From: Syntrophobacterales bacterium
GTDB taxonomy: Bacteria; Desulfobacterota; Syntrophia; Syntrophales; UBA5619
Reading direction: 5' to 3'
Assembly: GCA_019429105.1 (NCBI GenBank)
Contig: JAHYJE010000026.1
Span: forward strand, 1-48,753
Length of the DNA: 48,753 bases
A program made the translations under genes and the position numbers. The notes below the pieces were generated by a model. The model worked only from the letters and a program-made list of their open reading frames with translations, was not told where the DNA came from and ran no database searches. Positions 16,155 through 30,594 of this stretch are shown here, one piece after another (the stretch's first letter is position 1; every line of letters begins with the position of its first letter).

Positions 16155-17198
16155 ATGAAGAGCGCCCTGCCGTTTTCCGGCAATCTTATGACAACGGGAA
16201 TGGGAATCCTCCCGCATAAATATCTTGACGACGCCCTGGAACTTGTGATGAGCCTTGACATCCCCTTCTGGCCGCAACTACCGAAGATTAATTATTACGA
16301 GGACATGTATGTTCAGGCCACGGAAAAATTCCCGGGCATTATCGTAGAGCAGGAAGCCGCAAAAATTTATTTCAATACGGAAAAGTTTTATCTTGAGCTT
16401 GAGGATGTGCTGAACAATTTTGAAAACGAGAGTTTCTTCCGTATTACTCCTCAATATTCGGCAACTTATCACCGCTTTCTCGCAGCGGATTTGTCATCTT
16501 ACAAGGCGATTCGCGGGCAAATAGAAGGCCCGGTCAGCGTCGGCCTGGCGATTCTCGATGAAAACAGACAATCCATTATTTACAATGATGAGGTCCGCTC
16601 CCTGCTCTTCGATTTCATGGCGCGCAAGGCGAACTGCCAGCTTCACGAACTGAAGGAAAAGAACCCCAATGCCTTTCTTTTCATCGATGAACCGGGGCTA
16701 CAGTACATCTTCAGCGCGATGTCGGGCTATTCGAATGACCACGCCAAAGAGGACATGAATGGATTTTTTGCGCAGATCGAACACCCCCGCGGGGTGCACC
16801 TCTGCGGCAACCCTGATTGGGATTTTCTTCTTAACCTTGATATCGATATCCTCTCCTTCAACTCCTACAATTTAGGTGAGATATTTGTAAAATACCGTGC
16901 TGGGATAAAGAGATTTCTCGATTCCGGGAAAATGTTGGGATGGGGAATTGTGCCGGCCAACCGTGAAGAGTTCGATATCGAAACGGAGGAAGGTCTCTTC
17001 CATCGGATCGAAAAACTATGGGCTGAGCTTCAGAAATCGGGGTTCGACTTGGAACAGATCCTTTCCCAGAGCATTCTGATGCCGGCGACCTGCTCCCTGA
17101 TCAATCCCGACGGGGCAAAAACAGTTGATAAATCTTACAGTTCTTTAAGGAAGCTCTCCGGTCTGCTCCGGGAAAAGTATCTTGGAGAGCATAAATGA
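16155..17198 (+). CDS. MetE-like / UROD-fold methyltransferase (core methionine synthase type)
   Basis: The 347-residue protein resembles the C-terminal catalytic barrel of cobalamin-independent methionine synthase without the N-terminal half. Candidate zinc ligands are HxC in GVHLCGNPDW and a late cysteine in MPATCSL. IDEPGL lies at the end of a barrel strand, as in MetE. Short 'core' MetE proteins of this size are known and take the methyl group from a corrinoid protein rather than methyl-folate. That role is inferred; uroporphyrinogen-decarboxylase-like methyltransferases share the fold. ATG 16155 follows AGGAG at 9 bases. The gene lies 56 bases after hrpA and 32 before the next gene, so the three may be co-transcribed. 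Confidence 0.75.
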   Translation: MKSALPFSGNLMTTGMGILPHKYLDDALELVMSLDIPFWPQLPKINYYEDMYVQATEKFPGIIVEQEAAKIYFNTEKFYLELEDVLNNFENESFFRITPQYSATYHRFLAADLSSYKAIRGQIEGPVSVGLAILDENRQSIIYNDEVRSLLFDFMARKANCQLHELKEKNPNAFLFIDEPGLQYIFSAMSGYSNDHAKEDMNGFFAQIEHPRGVHLCGNPDWDFLLNLDIDILSFNSYNLGEIFVKYRAGIKRFLDSGKMLGWGIVPANREEFDIETEEGLFHRIEKLWAELQKSGFDLEQILSQSILMPATCSLINPDGAKTVDKSYSSLRKLSGLLREKYLGEHK

Positions 17199-17230
17199 GC
17201 AGGATGCTCGCTTAAAAAAAGGAGATAAAA

Positions 17231-17524
17231 ATGGTTACGTTGATCGCAAAGATGAAAATAAAAGAGGGAAAAATGGATGAGGCCGCTGAATTATTCAAGG
17301 AGCTCGTAAAAAAGGTTCGAGAAGAAAAGGGAACGGTAAGCTACGCCGTCTGCCGCAACGCTGCAGAACCGGATACCCTCACCATTTCCGAGCGATACCA
17401 GGACATGGAAGCAATCCAGGCACACTCATCTTCGTCTTATTTCAAGGAGTTTTCCCGAACGATAGCCCCGTTTCTGGACGGAAAGCCCGCGATATCACTG
17501 CTCGAAGAGATTGCATCCATATAG
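17231..17524 (+). CDS. Antibiotic-biosynthesis-monooxygenase (ABM/YgiN-like) fold protein
   Basis: The 97-residue protein has the ferredoxin-like ABM fold: VTLIAKMKIKEGKMDEAAELFKELV, then GTVSYAVCRNAAEPDTLTISERY, then FKEFSRTIAPFLDG. Family members include quinol monooxygenases and heme- or aldehyde-related enzymes; many have no known substrate. AAAGGAG lies about 7 bases before the ATG. No partner gene points to a pathway. Confidence 0.8.
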   Translation: MVTLIAKMKIKEGKMDEAAELFKELVKKVREEKGTVSYAVCRNAAEPDTLTISERYQDMEAIQAHSSSSYFKEFSRTIAPFLDGKPAISLLEEIASI

Positions 17525-17542
17525 GAAACAACCATTGCAAAA

Positions 17543-17570
17543 GACAGGGGAAACGCCCTGTTCCCTGTCA
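17543..17570 (-). terminator. Hairpin terminator at the end of pyrD
   Basis: GACAGGG (17543-17549) and CCCTGTC (17563-17569) are perfect inverted repeats. On the minus strand the hairpin is followed by TTTTGC. It overlaps the pyrD stop codon (17568-17570) and would end the long minus-strand transcript. Confidence 0.65.
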
Positions 17571-18506
17571 AGTACGCAGAGAACCAATAACTTCGCTGAT
17601 ATCCTCGATATTATGCCGAACAAGATAGTCCTCGAGGCCGTTTAATACATCCATCGTCGCCAGGGGGTTGATAAAATTGGCCGTGCCGATTTGAACTGCC
17701 TGCGCCCCCGCGATCAGGAATTCCAGGGCATCAGAGGCGGTCATAATTCCGCCGATGCCGATTACCGGAATCTTGACGGCGCGAACAACCTGCCAAACCA
17801 TCCGTAAAGCCACCGGCTTCAGAGCCGGTCCGGAGAGGCCGCCGGTGATATTTGCCAGATGAGGACGTCTGGATTCAATATCCACAGACATCCCCGTCAG
17901 GGTGTTGATCAGCGAAAGCGCGTCTGCGCCTGCATTTTCGACGGCCAGGGCGATTTGCGTTATATCGGTCACGTTCGGCGTCAGTTTGACAATGACGGGA
18001 AGGTCTGTTTCCGCTGCCACCGCTTTTGTCACCGAGGCGGCCACAGCGGGGTCCGTTCCAAAAGCCACCCCCCCTTTTTTGACGTTCGGACACGAAATGT
18101 TGACCTCGATTGCATGCACGCCCTCAGCCTGCGCCAGAATTGCTGAAATTTTCTGATATTCTTCGATGGTTTCGCCAAAGATGTTGGCAATCACCTTGAC
18201 ATCAAATTGCCTCAAAAAGTGAAGTTTTTCCGAGATAAACGCCTCGACGCCGACATTCTGCAAGCCGATCGCGTTGAGCATCCCGGACGGGGTTTCGATT
18301 ATCCGGGGAGGCGGGTTTCCCGCTCTCGGGCGCAGGGAAAGCCCCTTTACCACAACCGCTCCCAGTCGGCTCAGATCAAAAAAAGGTGAATATTCCTCAC
18401 CGTATCCAAATGTTCCCGAAGCGGTCATGACCGGGTTCTTCAAGAAGAGCCTGCCGATATTCACTCCCATTTTTACCCGCCTACTGTCGATTGTATTGTC
18501 CGTCAT
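17568..18506 (-). CDS. pyrD: Dihydroorotate dehydrogenase B, catalytic subunit
   Basis: The 312-residue FMN-binding barrel enzyme oxidises dihydroorotate to orotate in pyrimidine synthesis. Class 1B features are [19 protein letters not shown] near the N-terminus and [13 protein letters not shown], which carries the catalytic Cys loop of class 1. [20 protein letters not shown] and [14 protein letters not shown] follow in the FMN site. It works with PyrK, encoded 38 bases upstream, which passes electrons to NAD. The frame opens at 18506 with a weak ribosome site. A second ATG 12 codons in (MGVNIG) has GGCGGG upstream and may be the true start. Confidence 0.95.
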   Translation of the reverse strand: MTDNTIDSRRVKMGVNIGRLFLKNPVMTASGTFGYGEEYSPFFDLSRLGAVVVKGLSLRPRAGNPPPRIIETPSGMLNAIGLQNVGVEAFISEKLHFLRQFDVKVIANIFGETIEEYQKISAILAQAEGVHAIEVNISCPNVKKGGVAFGTDPAVAASVTKAVAAETDLPVIVKLTPNVTDITQIALAVENAGADALSLINTLTGMSVDIESRRPHLANITGGLSGPALKPVALRMVWQVVRAVKIPVIGIGGIMTASDALEFLIAGAQAVQIGTANFINPLATMDVLNGLEDYLVRHNIEDISEVIGSLRT

Positions 18507-18544
18507 CAGTCAAGTTTCCGCGATTAATTTCCTGGCGTTAACCA

Positions 18545-19381
18545 TTAAAAGGGGTGATTCCATACGATTTCCCGGATATCGAAAACAGGTCCGTCCTTGC
18601 AGACCCTTTTGTAGATCATCTCCCCGTAAGCGTCTTTTGTTGCGACGACACATCCGATGCAGGCGCCCACACCGCAGGCCATCCTCTCTTCAAGGGAAAC
18701 CTGGCAGCGTATCGGTTTATCCCCAAGAAGACGGGCAAGCGCCCTTGTCATTGCCGTCGGTCCGCAAGCCAAGATCTGCGTGCTTTCATAATCACAGGTT
18801 TGCAGTTCCTCACTGAGCATATCCGTTACAGCTCCATGATATCCGGCGCTTCCGTCGTCGGTCGCCAAGTGGGTAACGCTTAAACCGGTAAAACGCGCCT
18901 GCAGCATGGTCGCAATCTCTGATGTTTTCGCGCCCAAAAAGGCAGTCACCGGCAGGGGAGACACTCTCCGAACATGCTCCTGCAGAAAAAAGGCGAGAGG
19001 CGCGGCGCCAACCCCGCCAGCAAGAAGGATTATCCTTTTGACGGCAGCATCAACTGTAAAGCCATGCCCGAGGGGACCCAGCACTCCGACCCTCCCTCCG
19101 GCGCCAAGGCGCGACAGCAACCGTGTGCCTCGGCCGGCAACGCGGCATAAAAGCTCAAGAATCGTCTGCCCGTTCTCTGTTCGGAATCCATAAACGCTGA
19201 ACGGACGGGACAGCAGGGTTTCGCCATTTTCAAGGTTGCGCAGCATGACGAACTGCCCGGGAACCGGCGCCGAAAAAGAGCCCGGCAGTTTAATCGAAAG
19301 CAGGAAATGGCCGGGGGCAACGTCGCAGATGCCGATTATCTGTCCCGCGCTGATTGTGACATTTTTTGCATTTTCGTTCAT
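18545..19381 (-). CDS. pyrK: Dihydroorotate dehydrogenase B, electron transfer subunit
   Basis: The 278-residue flavoprotein of the ferredoxin-NADP reductase fold carries electrons from PyrD through FAD and a [2Fe-2S] cluster to NAD. It shows SRPFSVYG (FAD-binding RPFS motif), LAGGVGAAPLAFFL (NAD-binding loop) and the cysteine-rich cluster end EERMACGVGACIGCVV with a later VCKDGPVF. All four cluster cysteines appear present. The ribosome site is weak. It precedes pyrD by 38 bases. Confidence 0.95.
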   Translation of the reverse strand: MNENAKNVTISAGQIIGICDVAPGHFLLSIKLPGSFSAPVPGQFVMLRNLENGETLLSRPFSVYGFRTENGQTILELLCRVAGRGTRLLSRLGAGGRVGVLGPLGHGFTVDAAVKRIILLAGGVGAAPLAFFLQEHVRRVSPLPVTAFLGAKTSEIATMLQARFTGLSVTHLATDDGSAGYHGAVTDMLSEELQTCDYESTQILACGPTAMTRALARLLGDKPIRCQVSLEERMACGVGACIGCVVATKDAYGEMIYKRVCKDGPVFDIREIVWNHPF

Positions 19382-19480
19382 TATTATTACTCAAGCCTTG
19401 ATTCAACTGCAAAACACCGTCTGGATTGCCGAAAATATCTAAAAATCACCTTTTATTATGGTGCGTTGCGCTTCTTGCAT

Positions 19481-19948
19481 CTAATCTTGCAGATCAGCCC
19501 ACATGATTAACGCATCTTCTTTGGTATCACCGTAATATCGGGGTCTGACCCCTTTTACCGAAAAGCCGAACTTGTCGTACAGTTTAAGGGCCGGAAGGTT
19601 GGAACCGCGCACCTCAAGCGTTGCCCGCTGCGTATTTGCCGCTGCTGAAGACTTTATCGCCTCTTGGAGCAAGCGGGAAGCAAATCCATGCCGCCGCAAA
19701 TCCCGGTGGATCGCTATTTTCTGCAGATGCAATTCATCAGCCACCAGCCAGTAAACGATATAACCGACAATGTTTCTTGCGCCTTCGCCGACAAGCCTGG
19801 CAACAAGGACTCGGGAAACGGGGTTTGCCAGTTCCTGCCGAAAAAGAGGCGCCGACCAGGGGCTGGAGAAAGAATCCCTTTCGATGACCATTATTTCGTC
19901 AATATCCTTTGCCAGACAGCCGTCTATTTCAATCGTCTCTGCTGCCAT
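19481..19948 (-). CDS. rimI: Ribosomal protein S18-alanine N-acetyltransferase
   Basis: The 155-residue GNAT enzyme has the RimI pattern: ERDSFSSPWSAPLFRQELA at the start, LQKIAIHRDLRRHGFASRLL in the acetyl-CoA site (R-x-x-G-x-A), and LEVRGSNLPALKLYDKFGF with RPRYYGDTKEDALIM at the end. It acetylates the N-terminal alanine of ribosomal protein S18. The gene begins 3 bases after the PTS IIC gene and lies 99 bases ahead of pyrK. Confidence 0.93.
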   Translation of the reverse strand: MAAETIEIDGCLAKDIDEIMVIERDSFSSPWSAPLFRQELANPVSRVLVARLVGEGARNIVGYIVYWLVADELHLQKIAIHRDLRRHGFASRLLQEAIKSSAAANTQRATLEVRGSNLPALKLYDKFGFSVKGVRPRYYGDTKEDALIMWADLQD

Positions 19949-19951
19949 ACC

Positions 19952-20650
19952 TCAGATAATTCCCTTAAAATAGTAAAATACAATGCCGGCAAAAAGAAAA
20001 ACCCCGCAAAAAATGGGGAGAACCCCGCGAACATGGACGGAGTTAATGGCGACGGCGGTGCCGATTAACGGCAGCAGCGGATAGAGAAGACCAAGCCCCC
20101 GGATCGTCCAGCCCGGCAAGGATGGATATAAAAAAGCAATAAACGGAATCCCGACCAATAGGGCAAGCAAGATGAACCCGGTGGAAAAAAACCATGTCTT
20201 GAGCAGTGCAAAGAGATGCTTGCGGGAAAGGGATTTGACATTCCCGTCAAGGACGTCTTTCCGGACGTCGCTTGCCAGTTTTTCATTTCCTTTGACTATC
20301 CAGAGATCCATTTTCTGCGCAACATGGCCAAATGGCACATAAACAAGAACGGTAAGGGCAAGCAGTCCGTGAGGCATGGAGCCAAGAATCCGGGCCGCTT
20401 CGATTGAGGATGCGGCAATCAGGATCGCAGTTATCGTGTCGTTGGGGGGGATATACATCCCTATCGGCAGCCGGTCTATCCAGAAAAGTTCGGTAAAGGC
20501 GCCGGCGATGAGCCCGGTATATGGATCTCCCAGCAGAAAGCCGATTGCCGGTGCGGCGATTATCGGGCGCGAGATCATAAGCAGCAGGAAAACTCGATCC
20601 AGACAGAGAAAACCGCCCACTATCGCTGTAATAAAAACATTCGCAATCAT
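19952..20650 (-). CDS. PTS mannose/sorbose-family IIC component
   Basis: The 232-residue polytopic membrane protein resembles the EIIC (sorbose/mannose) family: LLMISRPIIAAPAIGFLLGD, LIAGAFTELFWIDRLPIGMYIPPND and several later helices. In complete transporters IIC forms the membrane channel together with IID. No IID gene is present in the window, so transport activity is doubtful. It is 64 bases downstream of the IIB gene and 3 bases ahead of rimI. No strong ribosome site is seen at the ATG. Confidence 0.85.
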   Translation of the reverse strand: MIANVFITAIVGGFLCLDRVFLLLMISRPIIAAPAIGFLLGDPYTGLIAGAFTELFWIDRLPIGMYIPPNDTITAILIAASSIEAARILGSMPHGLLALTVLVYVPFGHVAQKMDLWIVKGNEKLASDVRKDVLDGNVKSLSRKHLFALLKTWFFSTGFILLALLVGIPFIAFLYPSLPGWTIRGLGLLYPLLPLIGTAVAINSVHVRGVLPIFCGVFLFAGIVFYYFKGII

Positions 20651-20714
20651 TTAAACCGCTTCATCAGTTAAAAAAATCGGATAGTCTGCGCTTGTGCAAC
20701 GCCGTTGTTGTTTT

Positions 20715-21215
20715 TCAGGTTTTGATACTGCGGACGACGTCAAAAAAATCAAGCGGCTTTTCCCGGGGAACGCGCCGCAGCTCTATTCGGACACCGGCAT
20801 CACGAAGCAACGTTATGTCGTGAATATCATTCTCGCTGAGAAGCACCGAGGGGGTGCAGCAGATGGTGTAGGAGTCGTTGTAAATATTTCCGATATTGAG
20901 TTTATCGAACCGGAACCCCAGTTCGAAGGCCTTGCGAGCCGGGGCGACCGCACCGAACAGGACAATGGTTTTATGGCCGCTGCCCGTCTGGAAGGGGGTT
21001 GTCTTCACAAAATCTTCCACATTGCATACTATTACGGCTATTTCCCTGGGAACTGCCATCCGGATAACCGTTTCCCGGAACATATCAGAGGCGGTCAAGT
21101 CATCAACTACAACAATGCAGTCCGCCTTGATATAGGGAATCCAGGCTTCCAGAATCTGACCATGAACCAGACGATTATCCACCCTGACCAGGGCTATGTC
21201 CAAAGAATGATGCAA
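20715..21215 (-). CDS. PTS mannose/sorbose-family IIB component
   Basis: The 166-residue protein belongs to the mannose-class EIIB family. The phosphorylated histidine is His18 in RVDNRLVHGQ. It would accept phosphate from IIA (next gene upstream, 6 bases away) and pass it to a sugar or a regulatory target. The length is normal for the family. Confidence 0.92.
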   Translation of the reverse strand: MHHSLDIALVRVDNRLVHGQILEAWIPYIKADCIVVVDDLTASDMFRETVIRMAVPREIAVIVCNVEDFVKTTPFQTGSGHKTIVLFGAVAPARKAFELGFRFDKLNIGNIYNDSYTICCTPSVLLSENDIHDITLLRDAGVRIELRRVPREKPLDFFDVVRSIKT

Positions 21216-21221
21216 GTTTCG

Positions 21222-21635
21222 CTATCCGGAAAACTTTTTGCCGAGGATTTCACTCGCCAGGGAAATATTCTTTATGCCGTACTCCTTGAGAGAATGGGCA
21301 AATTCTTCAAGCGTCGTACCTTCCTGAACTTCGTTGAGTTTAAGGAGCATCGGGAGATTAACTCCGGTTACCACCTCAACCTTTCCCGCCTTCAGAAACG
21401 ACAGTGAGAGATTGGAAGGCGTGCCGCCGAAGAGATCGGTGAGGATAAGAACCCCCTTCCCCTGATCGAGCTTTTTGATTCCGGCGCTGATTTCCTTTTT
21501 TATCTCTTCGACCCCCTTATCCTGATCAACGGCGACATGGGCAACTAATTTCATGCTGCCGTGAATCATTTCCGCCGCTTTGATGAGCTCACTCCCCAGG
21601 TTTCCGTGGGTGGCGATCAGCACACCTATCATCAT
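21222..21635 (-). CDS. PTS mannose-family IIA component
   Basis: This EIIA-Man-like protein of about 137 residues starts MMIGVLIATHGNLG; the phosphorylated histidine is the one in ATHG. GVLILTDLFGGTPSN is the second family motif. GGAGG lies 3 bases before the first ATG and 6 before the second (21632), so translation may begin at either. A TTG start at 21683 would add 16 residues unlike the family. In many proteobacteria such IIA proteins serve regulation rather than uptake. HPr and enzyme I are not in the window. Confidence 0.92.
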   Translation of the reverse strand: MMIGVLIATHGNLGSELIKAAEMIHGSMKLVAHVAVDQDKGVEEIKKEISAGIKKLDQGKGVLILTDLFGGTPSNLSLSFLKAGKVEVVTGVNLPMLLKLNEVQEGTTLEEFAHSLKEYGIKNISLASEILGKKFSG

Positions 21636-21771
21636 AATCCTCCCGTCTCGGTAATATAGGGAAGCTAATGGATTAACCTCCAATTGTCAAGTTTAATTGA
21701 TAACGAACGATCTGCGGAAATCCTGCCCTCAGACCGGAGAATTGAAAGAATCACGCGAGAGTAAAGAAAGA

Positions 21772-23694
21772 TTAACCATCAAGAAGCTGGTCGCGCAAGC
21801 CGGAGGAACGTCTTATGCGACGCGCAACAGCCCTGAGGAAAATATCCTCATTCCCACTTATTGCAATGGTTTTTCTTGATCTTGTCACAGCGGTGTAGAG
21901 CAATTCGCTGGTCAGTACGGACGCGTCTTGATCAGGCAGAATCAGCAGCAAATTATCGAATTCCGATCCCTGACTTTTGTGAACCGTCATCGCATAAGCC
22001 GTTTCGTGCGGGGGCAGACGAAGCGGGGGGAAACTTCGCAGCTTTCCTCCGTCATTGCTCTGGAAAAACGCCTTCAGGCCGCCATCTGCTTCCATATCCG
22101 GAAGGATGAAACCTATGTCGCCGTTAAAGAGCTTCATCCCGTAATCGTTTTTCGTAATCATTACCGGACGTCCCGAATAAAAGATTTCCCGGCCGGAAAC
22201 ACCCCTCTTCCGTAAAATCATCTGCTCACAGAGGCGATTGACCTCAAGGGCGCCATAAGGGCCGCGGCGCAGCGCGCAGAGTATTCTGAAACGAGCAAAA
22301 ACATCTAATATCATATGGTATTTACTTTTGTTATCAATATGTTCAAAATATTCATTAAAGTTGATTATTATGTCCTGGAGCAATCGCGGCATTTCCGAGG
22401 GAGGGGGAATGCGCGACCAGCAACAAGAAACATCGCCAATATCTTGGAGAATGCCAAGCGCCGCGGCGCCGTCCCCATTCTTTATGGCGCGACTCAGGGC
22501 GGAAATTCCACTGTCATCGGAAAACCGGTAATTACGCTGGAGTTCAACCAGGGAATTCCGGAGCGGCACCGGTGGCGGCGCTAAAGAAGGCGATTCCGTG
22601 CCGGCAGTTTCCGTCAGCGAAGCAAGAATTGAGATAAAATCAGCGGAAAAATCATTGAGCGCCCGATAGCCGCAAATGTCGCCGAGAACCGCCCCGGCCT
22701 CAACAGAGGCAAGCTGTTCCCGGTCTCCAAGGAGTATCAGCCGGGCCTGAACCGGCAAGGCGCTGATCAGTTTTGCCATGAGCGGAAGGTCAATCATCGA
22801 TGCTTCATCAATTATTACAATGTCATAAGGCAAAGGGTTGCTGCTGTTCCAGCGAAAATTGGATGAATGGGGGGTGCTGCCAATAAGGCGATGGATTGTC
22901 ATTGCCCGCCTCGGCAAGCCCTCCTTAATTTGGCCCTCTTCTCCCAAAACGTCAGCCGCAACCGCCAGGATCGCCTCCTGCAGTCGCAAGGCGGCCTTTC
23001 CGGTGGGAGCGGCAACGGCAATCCGCGGCAATTTCCCCTGGGCAAATTCGAGAAGAAGAATAATCGCTCGGGCGATTGTCGCCGTCTTGCCGGTGCCTGG
23101 TCCACCGGTTATCACGGTCAGATTGTTGAAAAGCACGCAAAGCGCCGCAACCTTCTGCCAATTAACTGTATTTTTTGGTTCACTGCCAGCCGCAGGACAG
23201 CCAGGAGAATTGACGTCAGCAAAAAGGACGTCGAGCCTTTGCCGGAGTTTTTTTCTTTCCTGTTCGTTTTGGCTGATAGAAGTTTGAAGTGGTGATTTTT
23301 CCTGCCCTTTTTTTATCAGGAAGGAAGCTATCCGCTGCTCGTAATCCCAATAACGGTAAAGGTAAAGGCGTGCCGCTCCGTCAATGATGAGAGGTTTTAC
23401 CTCACCGGGACGCCCGACTACAGAACATTTTCGCAGCTCCTCCGGCCAGCTTTGCAAATTGATTGTTGGTAAGACTAAATCCGGCGGAAAAAAAGATTGA
23501 GAGACAGCGGTTAGATCAAGGCAGACATTGCCTTCCCTGACGCTGCGGCTGACGAGGGCGGCCGCAGCAAAAAGCAAAGGATTTTCGCCCCCATCAATTT
23601 TTTCGAGAAAACGGCCGAAACTGACGTCAATGGCGGGGGAAACTCCCCGTTCCTTATCGACCTGTAAACCTGCAAAATCGGAAGGGAAAGGCAT
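21772..23694 (-). CDS. recD: Exodeoxyribonuclease V alpha subunit (RecD)
   Basis: The 640-residue superfamily 1 helicase matches RecD: Walker A ITGGPGTGKTATIARAI, IIDEASMID (Walker B), GDREQLASVEAGAVLGD, and the late YAMTVHKSQGSEFD and YTAVTRSRK motifs. The N-terminal FLEKIDGGENPLLFAAAALVSR and CLDL segments are typical of RecD that works with RecBC (RecD1) rather than the longer stand-alone RecD2. The partners recB and recC are not in the window. The gene lies 96 bases downstream of pyrG. Confidence 0.92.
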   Translation of the reverse strand: MPFPSDFAGLQVDKERGVSPAIDVSFGRFLEKIDGGENPLLFAAAALVSRSVREGNVCLDLTAVSQSFFPPDLVLPTINLQSWPEELRKCSVVGRPGEVKPLIIDGAARLYLYRYWDYEQRIASFLIKKGQEKSPLQTSISQNEQERKKLRQRLDVLFADVNSPGCPAAGSEPKNTVNWQKVAALCVLFNNLTVITGGPGTGKTATIARAIILLLEFAQGKLPRIAVAAPTGKAALRLQEAILAVAADVLGEEGQIKEGLPRRAMTIHRLIGSTPHSSNFRWNSSNPLPYDIVIIDEASMIDLPLMAKLISALPVQARLILLGDREQLASVEAGAVLGDICGYRALNDFSADFISILASLTETAGTESPSLAPPPVPLRNSLVELQRNYRFSDDSGISALSRAIKNGDGAAALGILQDIGDVSCCWSRIPPPSEMPRLLQDIIINFNEYFEHIDNKSKYHMILDVFARFRILCALRRGPYGALEVNRLCEQMILRKRGVSGREIFYSGRPVMITKNDYGMKLFNGDIGFILPDMEADGGLKAFFQSNDGGKLRSFPPLRLPPHETAYAMTVHKSQGSEFDNLLLILPDQDASVLTSELLYTAVTRSRKTIAISGNEDIFLRAVARRIRRSSGLRDQLLDG

Positions 23695-23790
23695 AGCCCT
23701 TTAAAAACCCGTATGGAGATTGGCGAAACACTTCTTTTCGCTGTAATAACCGGCCCTGCTGCCTGAGACAAAATCTGAAATGTAATTGCG

Positions 23791-29167
<5,377 letters not shown>

Positions 29168-29237
29168 TTAAGTGTCCCTTCGACAATATAAAAAACAACG
29201 GCTGGCGCTCGGCAATCAGAGAGCTTCTGTGCCGTCA

Positions 29238-30491
29238 TTAGCGAAAAGAGGGTATTATCGAAAGCGCCCGTTCGACAACGTCATCTACTGTACACTGCAT
29301 CCACTTGGCGCCCGTTGAGGAAACTTCCTTGTCAAGAGCCGCCATGACTCCCAAATAGTCTTTGCCTGCACCATTTGGGGAAGCGAAAAATGAGGTGAGA
29401 AATTGCTCACGCATGCTTTTTCCGGCATCCGCTTCCCTTTGCCCGGCAATGCCTTTCTCTAGTTCTCCCCAGCGATCGCGAAATTCGCCCTGTCGGCGGA
29501 GAATTTTTTCACGAACATGCTCCGGCAAAAGTTTTTGTCCCAGCGCAATCGAGCTGTCCATATTTTCGGCCAAGGCCCGGAAACGCGAGAGCCTTTCGGA
29601 TGCCGCCGCGTCTATAACCTCCAAAGCCCCCTCGATGAGGGCGTCTCCATATTCCGCATCCCTGAAAAACCGGGCGCGAATGTGGATGTACCACTGCCTC
29701 AACGCCAGCAGATTCGCATAGTAGATGATATTGTTGATTACCCGCCTTTTGATGTCGCCGTAAAGTCCAGGATGAAATCCCTTTTCAATAGCCGGTTTTC
29801 TTCCGCTGCGGAGCAATTTCCCGCCCTCGGGACAATCCCCGCTCCATACCTCGCCTGCGGCAATTACCGTTCCGAAGCCGATCCTGGCCGGCCCGATCAG
29901 CCCCCCCTGCCCGCCCAGAAAAATCGGCGCCTCCTTCAACATAACCCCCCGGGGCACGTCTCCCAAAAGCGAGGCGGTAGCCTTGTCCTGGTTGGGCGTA
30001 TAATTAAAATGAATATATGAACTTCCCACTTCGCTATGATTTTTGCGGCTGGTTCCCCCGGCCATCAAGACATCGCAGAAATTTATCAGACTCCCGAGGG
30101 TGACAAAGGGAAAGAGGATTGTCTGTTTGAGCCCCACCGTGTGTCCCGTTTTAGCCTCTTCTTCAAGCAGGCAGCCAGCGCGAATATGCGCGCCAGAAGC
30201 CATGCTTACCCGCTCCAAAAAGACAGAATCGGAAAAAAAACCCCCTTTTAGTTCGACATTTTCTCCCAAGCTGCAATTATCAAGGACAACCGGCGCCTCT
30301 TCGCCCAGTTTCACGCCCGCACTGAGCAACGTCTTTTTGCCGGTTATTCTTGTTCCGCCGAAGAGCACAACGCCATTTGCGGCAATACGTTCCGGGTCCA
30401 CCTCTGCGCCGATTTCCACCAAACCGGGATTCGGCATGGTGACCCCTTTTTCCCGCAGTCTAATCACGGTTTCCGGTATTTTCATGTCCAT
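29238..30491 (-). CDS. Left-handed beta-helix (hexapeptide repeat) protein, sugar-nucleotide related
   Basis: The 417-residue protein has a left-handed beta-helix core of hexapeptide turns (about residues 35-220, e.g. VVLFGGTRITGKKTLLSAGVK and NCSLGENVELKGGFF). A mostly helical C-terminal domain follows. The helix resembles that of GlmU-type acyl- and nucleotidyltransferases, but no nucleotidyltransferase domain or GxGTR loop is present. Located 70 bases ahead of the giant GlmS-like gene, it may act on, or scaffold, the same amino-sugar pathway; that is inference from position. Confidence 0.6.
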   Translation of the reverse strand: MDMKIPETVIRLREKGVTMPNPGLVEIGAEVDPERIAANGVVLFGGTRITGKKTLLSAGVKLGEEAPVVLDNCSLGENVELKGGFFSDSVFLERVSMASGAHIRAGCLLEEEAKTGHTVGLKQTILFPFVTLGSLINFCDVLMAGGTSRKNHSEVGSSYIHFNYTPNQDKATASLLGDVPRGVMLKEAPIFLGGQGGLIGPARIGFGTVIAAGEVWSGDCPEGGKLLRSGRKPAIEKGFHPGLYGDIKRRVINNIIYYANLLALRQWYIHIRARFFRDAEYGDALIEGALEVIDAAASERLSRFRALAENMDSSIALGQKLLPEHVREKILRRQGEFRDRWGELEKGIAGQREADAGKSMREQFLTSFFASPNGAGKDYLGVMAALDKEVSSTGAKWMQCTVDDVVERALSIIPSFR

Positions 30492-30594
30492 AAGAGAAAC
30501 CCGCTGCTGGAAGTCCGTGCCGCGTGCCGGAATTTAATTTCCACCAAAATCCCTTGCCTGCATAGCCGCAACAGCACCCTGGAGATCGGTAAAT

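Noticed and set aside
19450-19475. Short repeat GCGTTGCGCT[T/A]CTT shared with 41325-41345
   Set aside because: Only about 13 bases match with one difference; too short to separate from chance.
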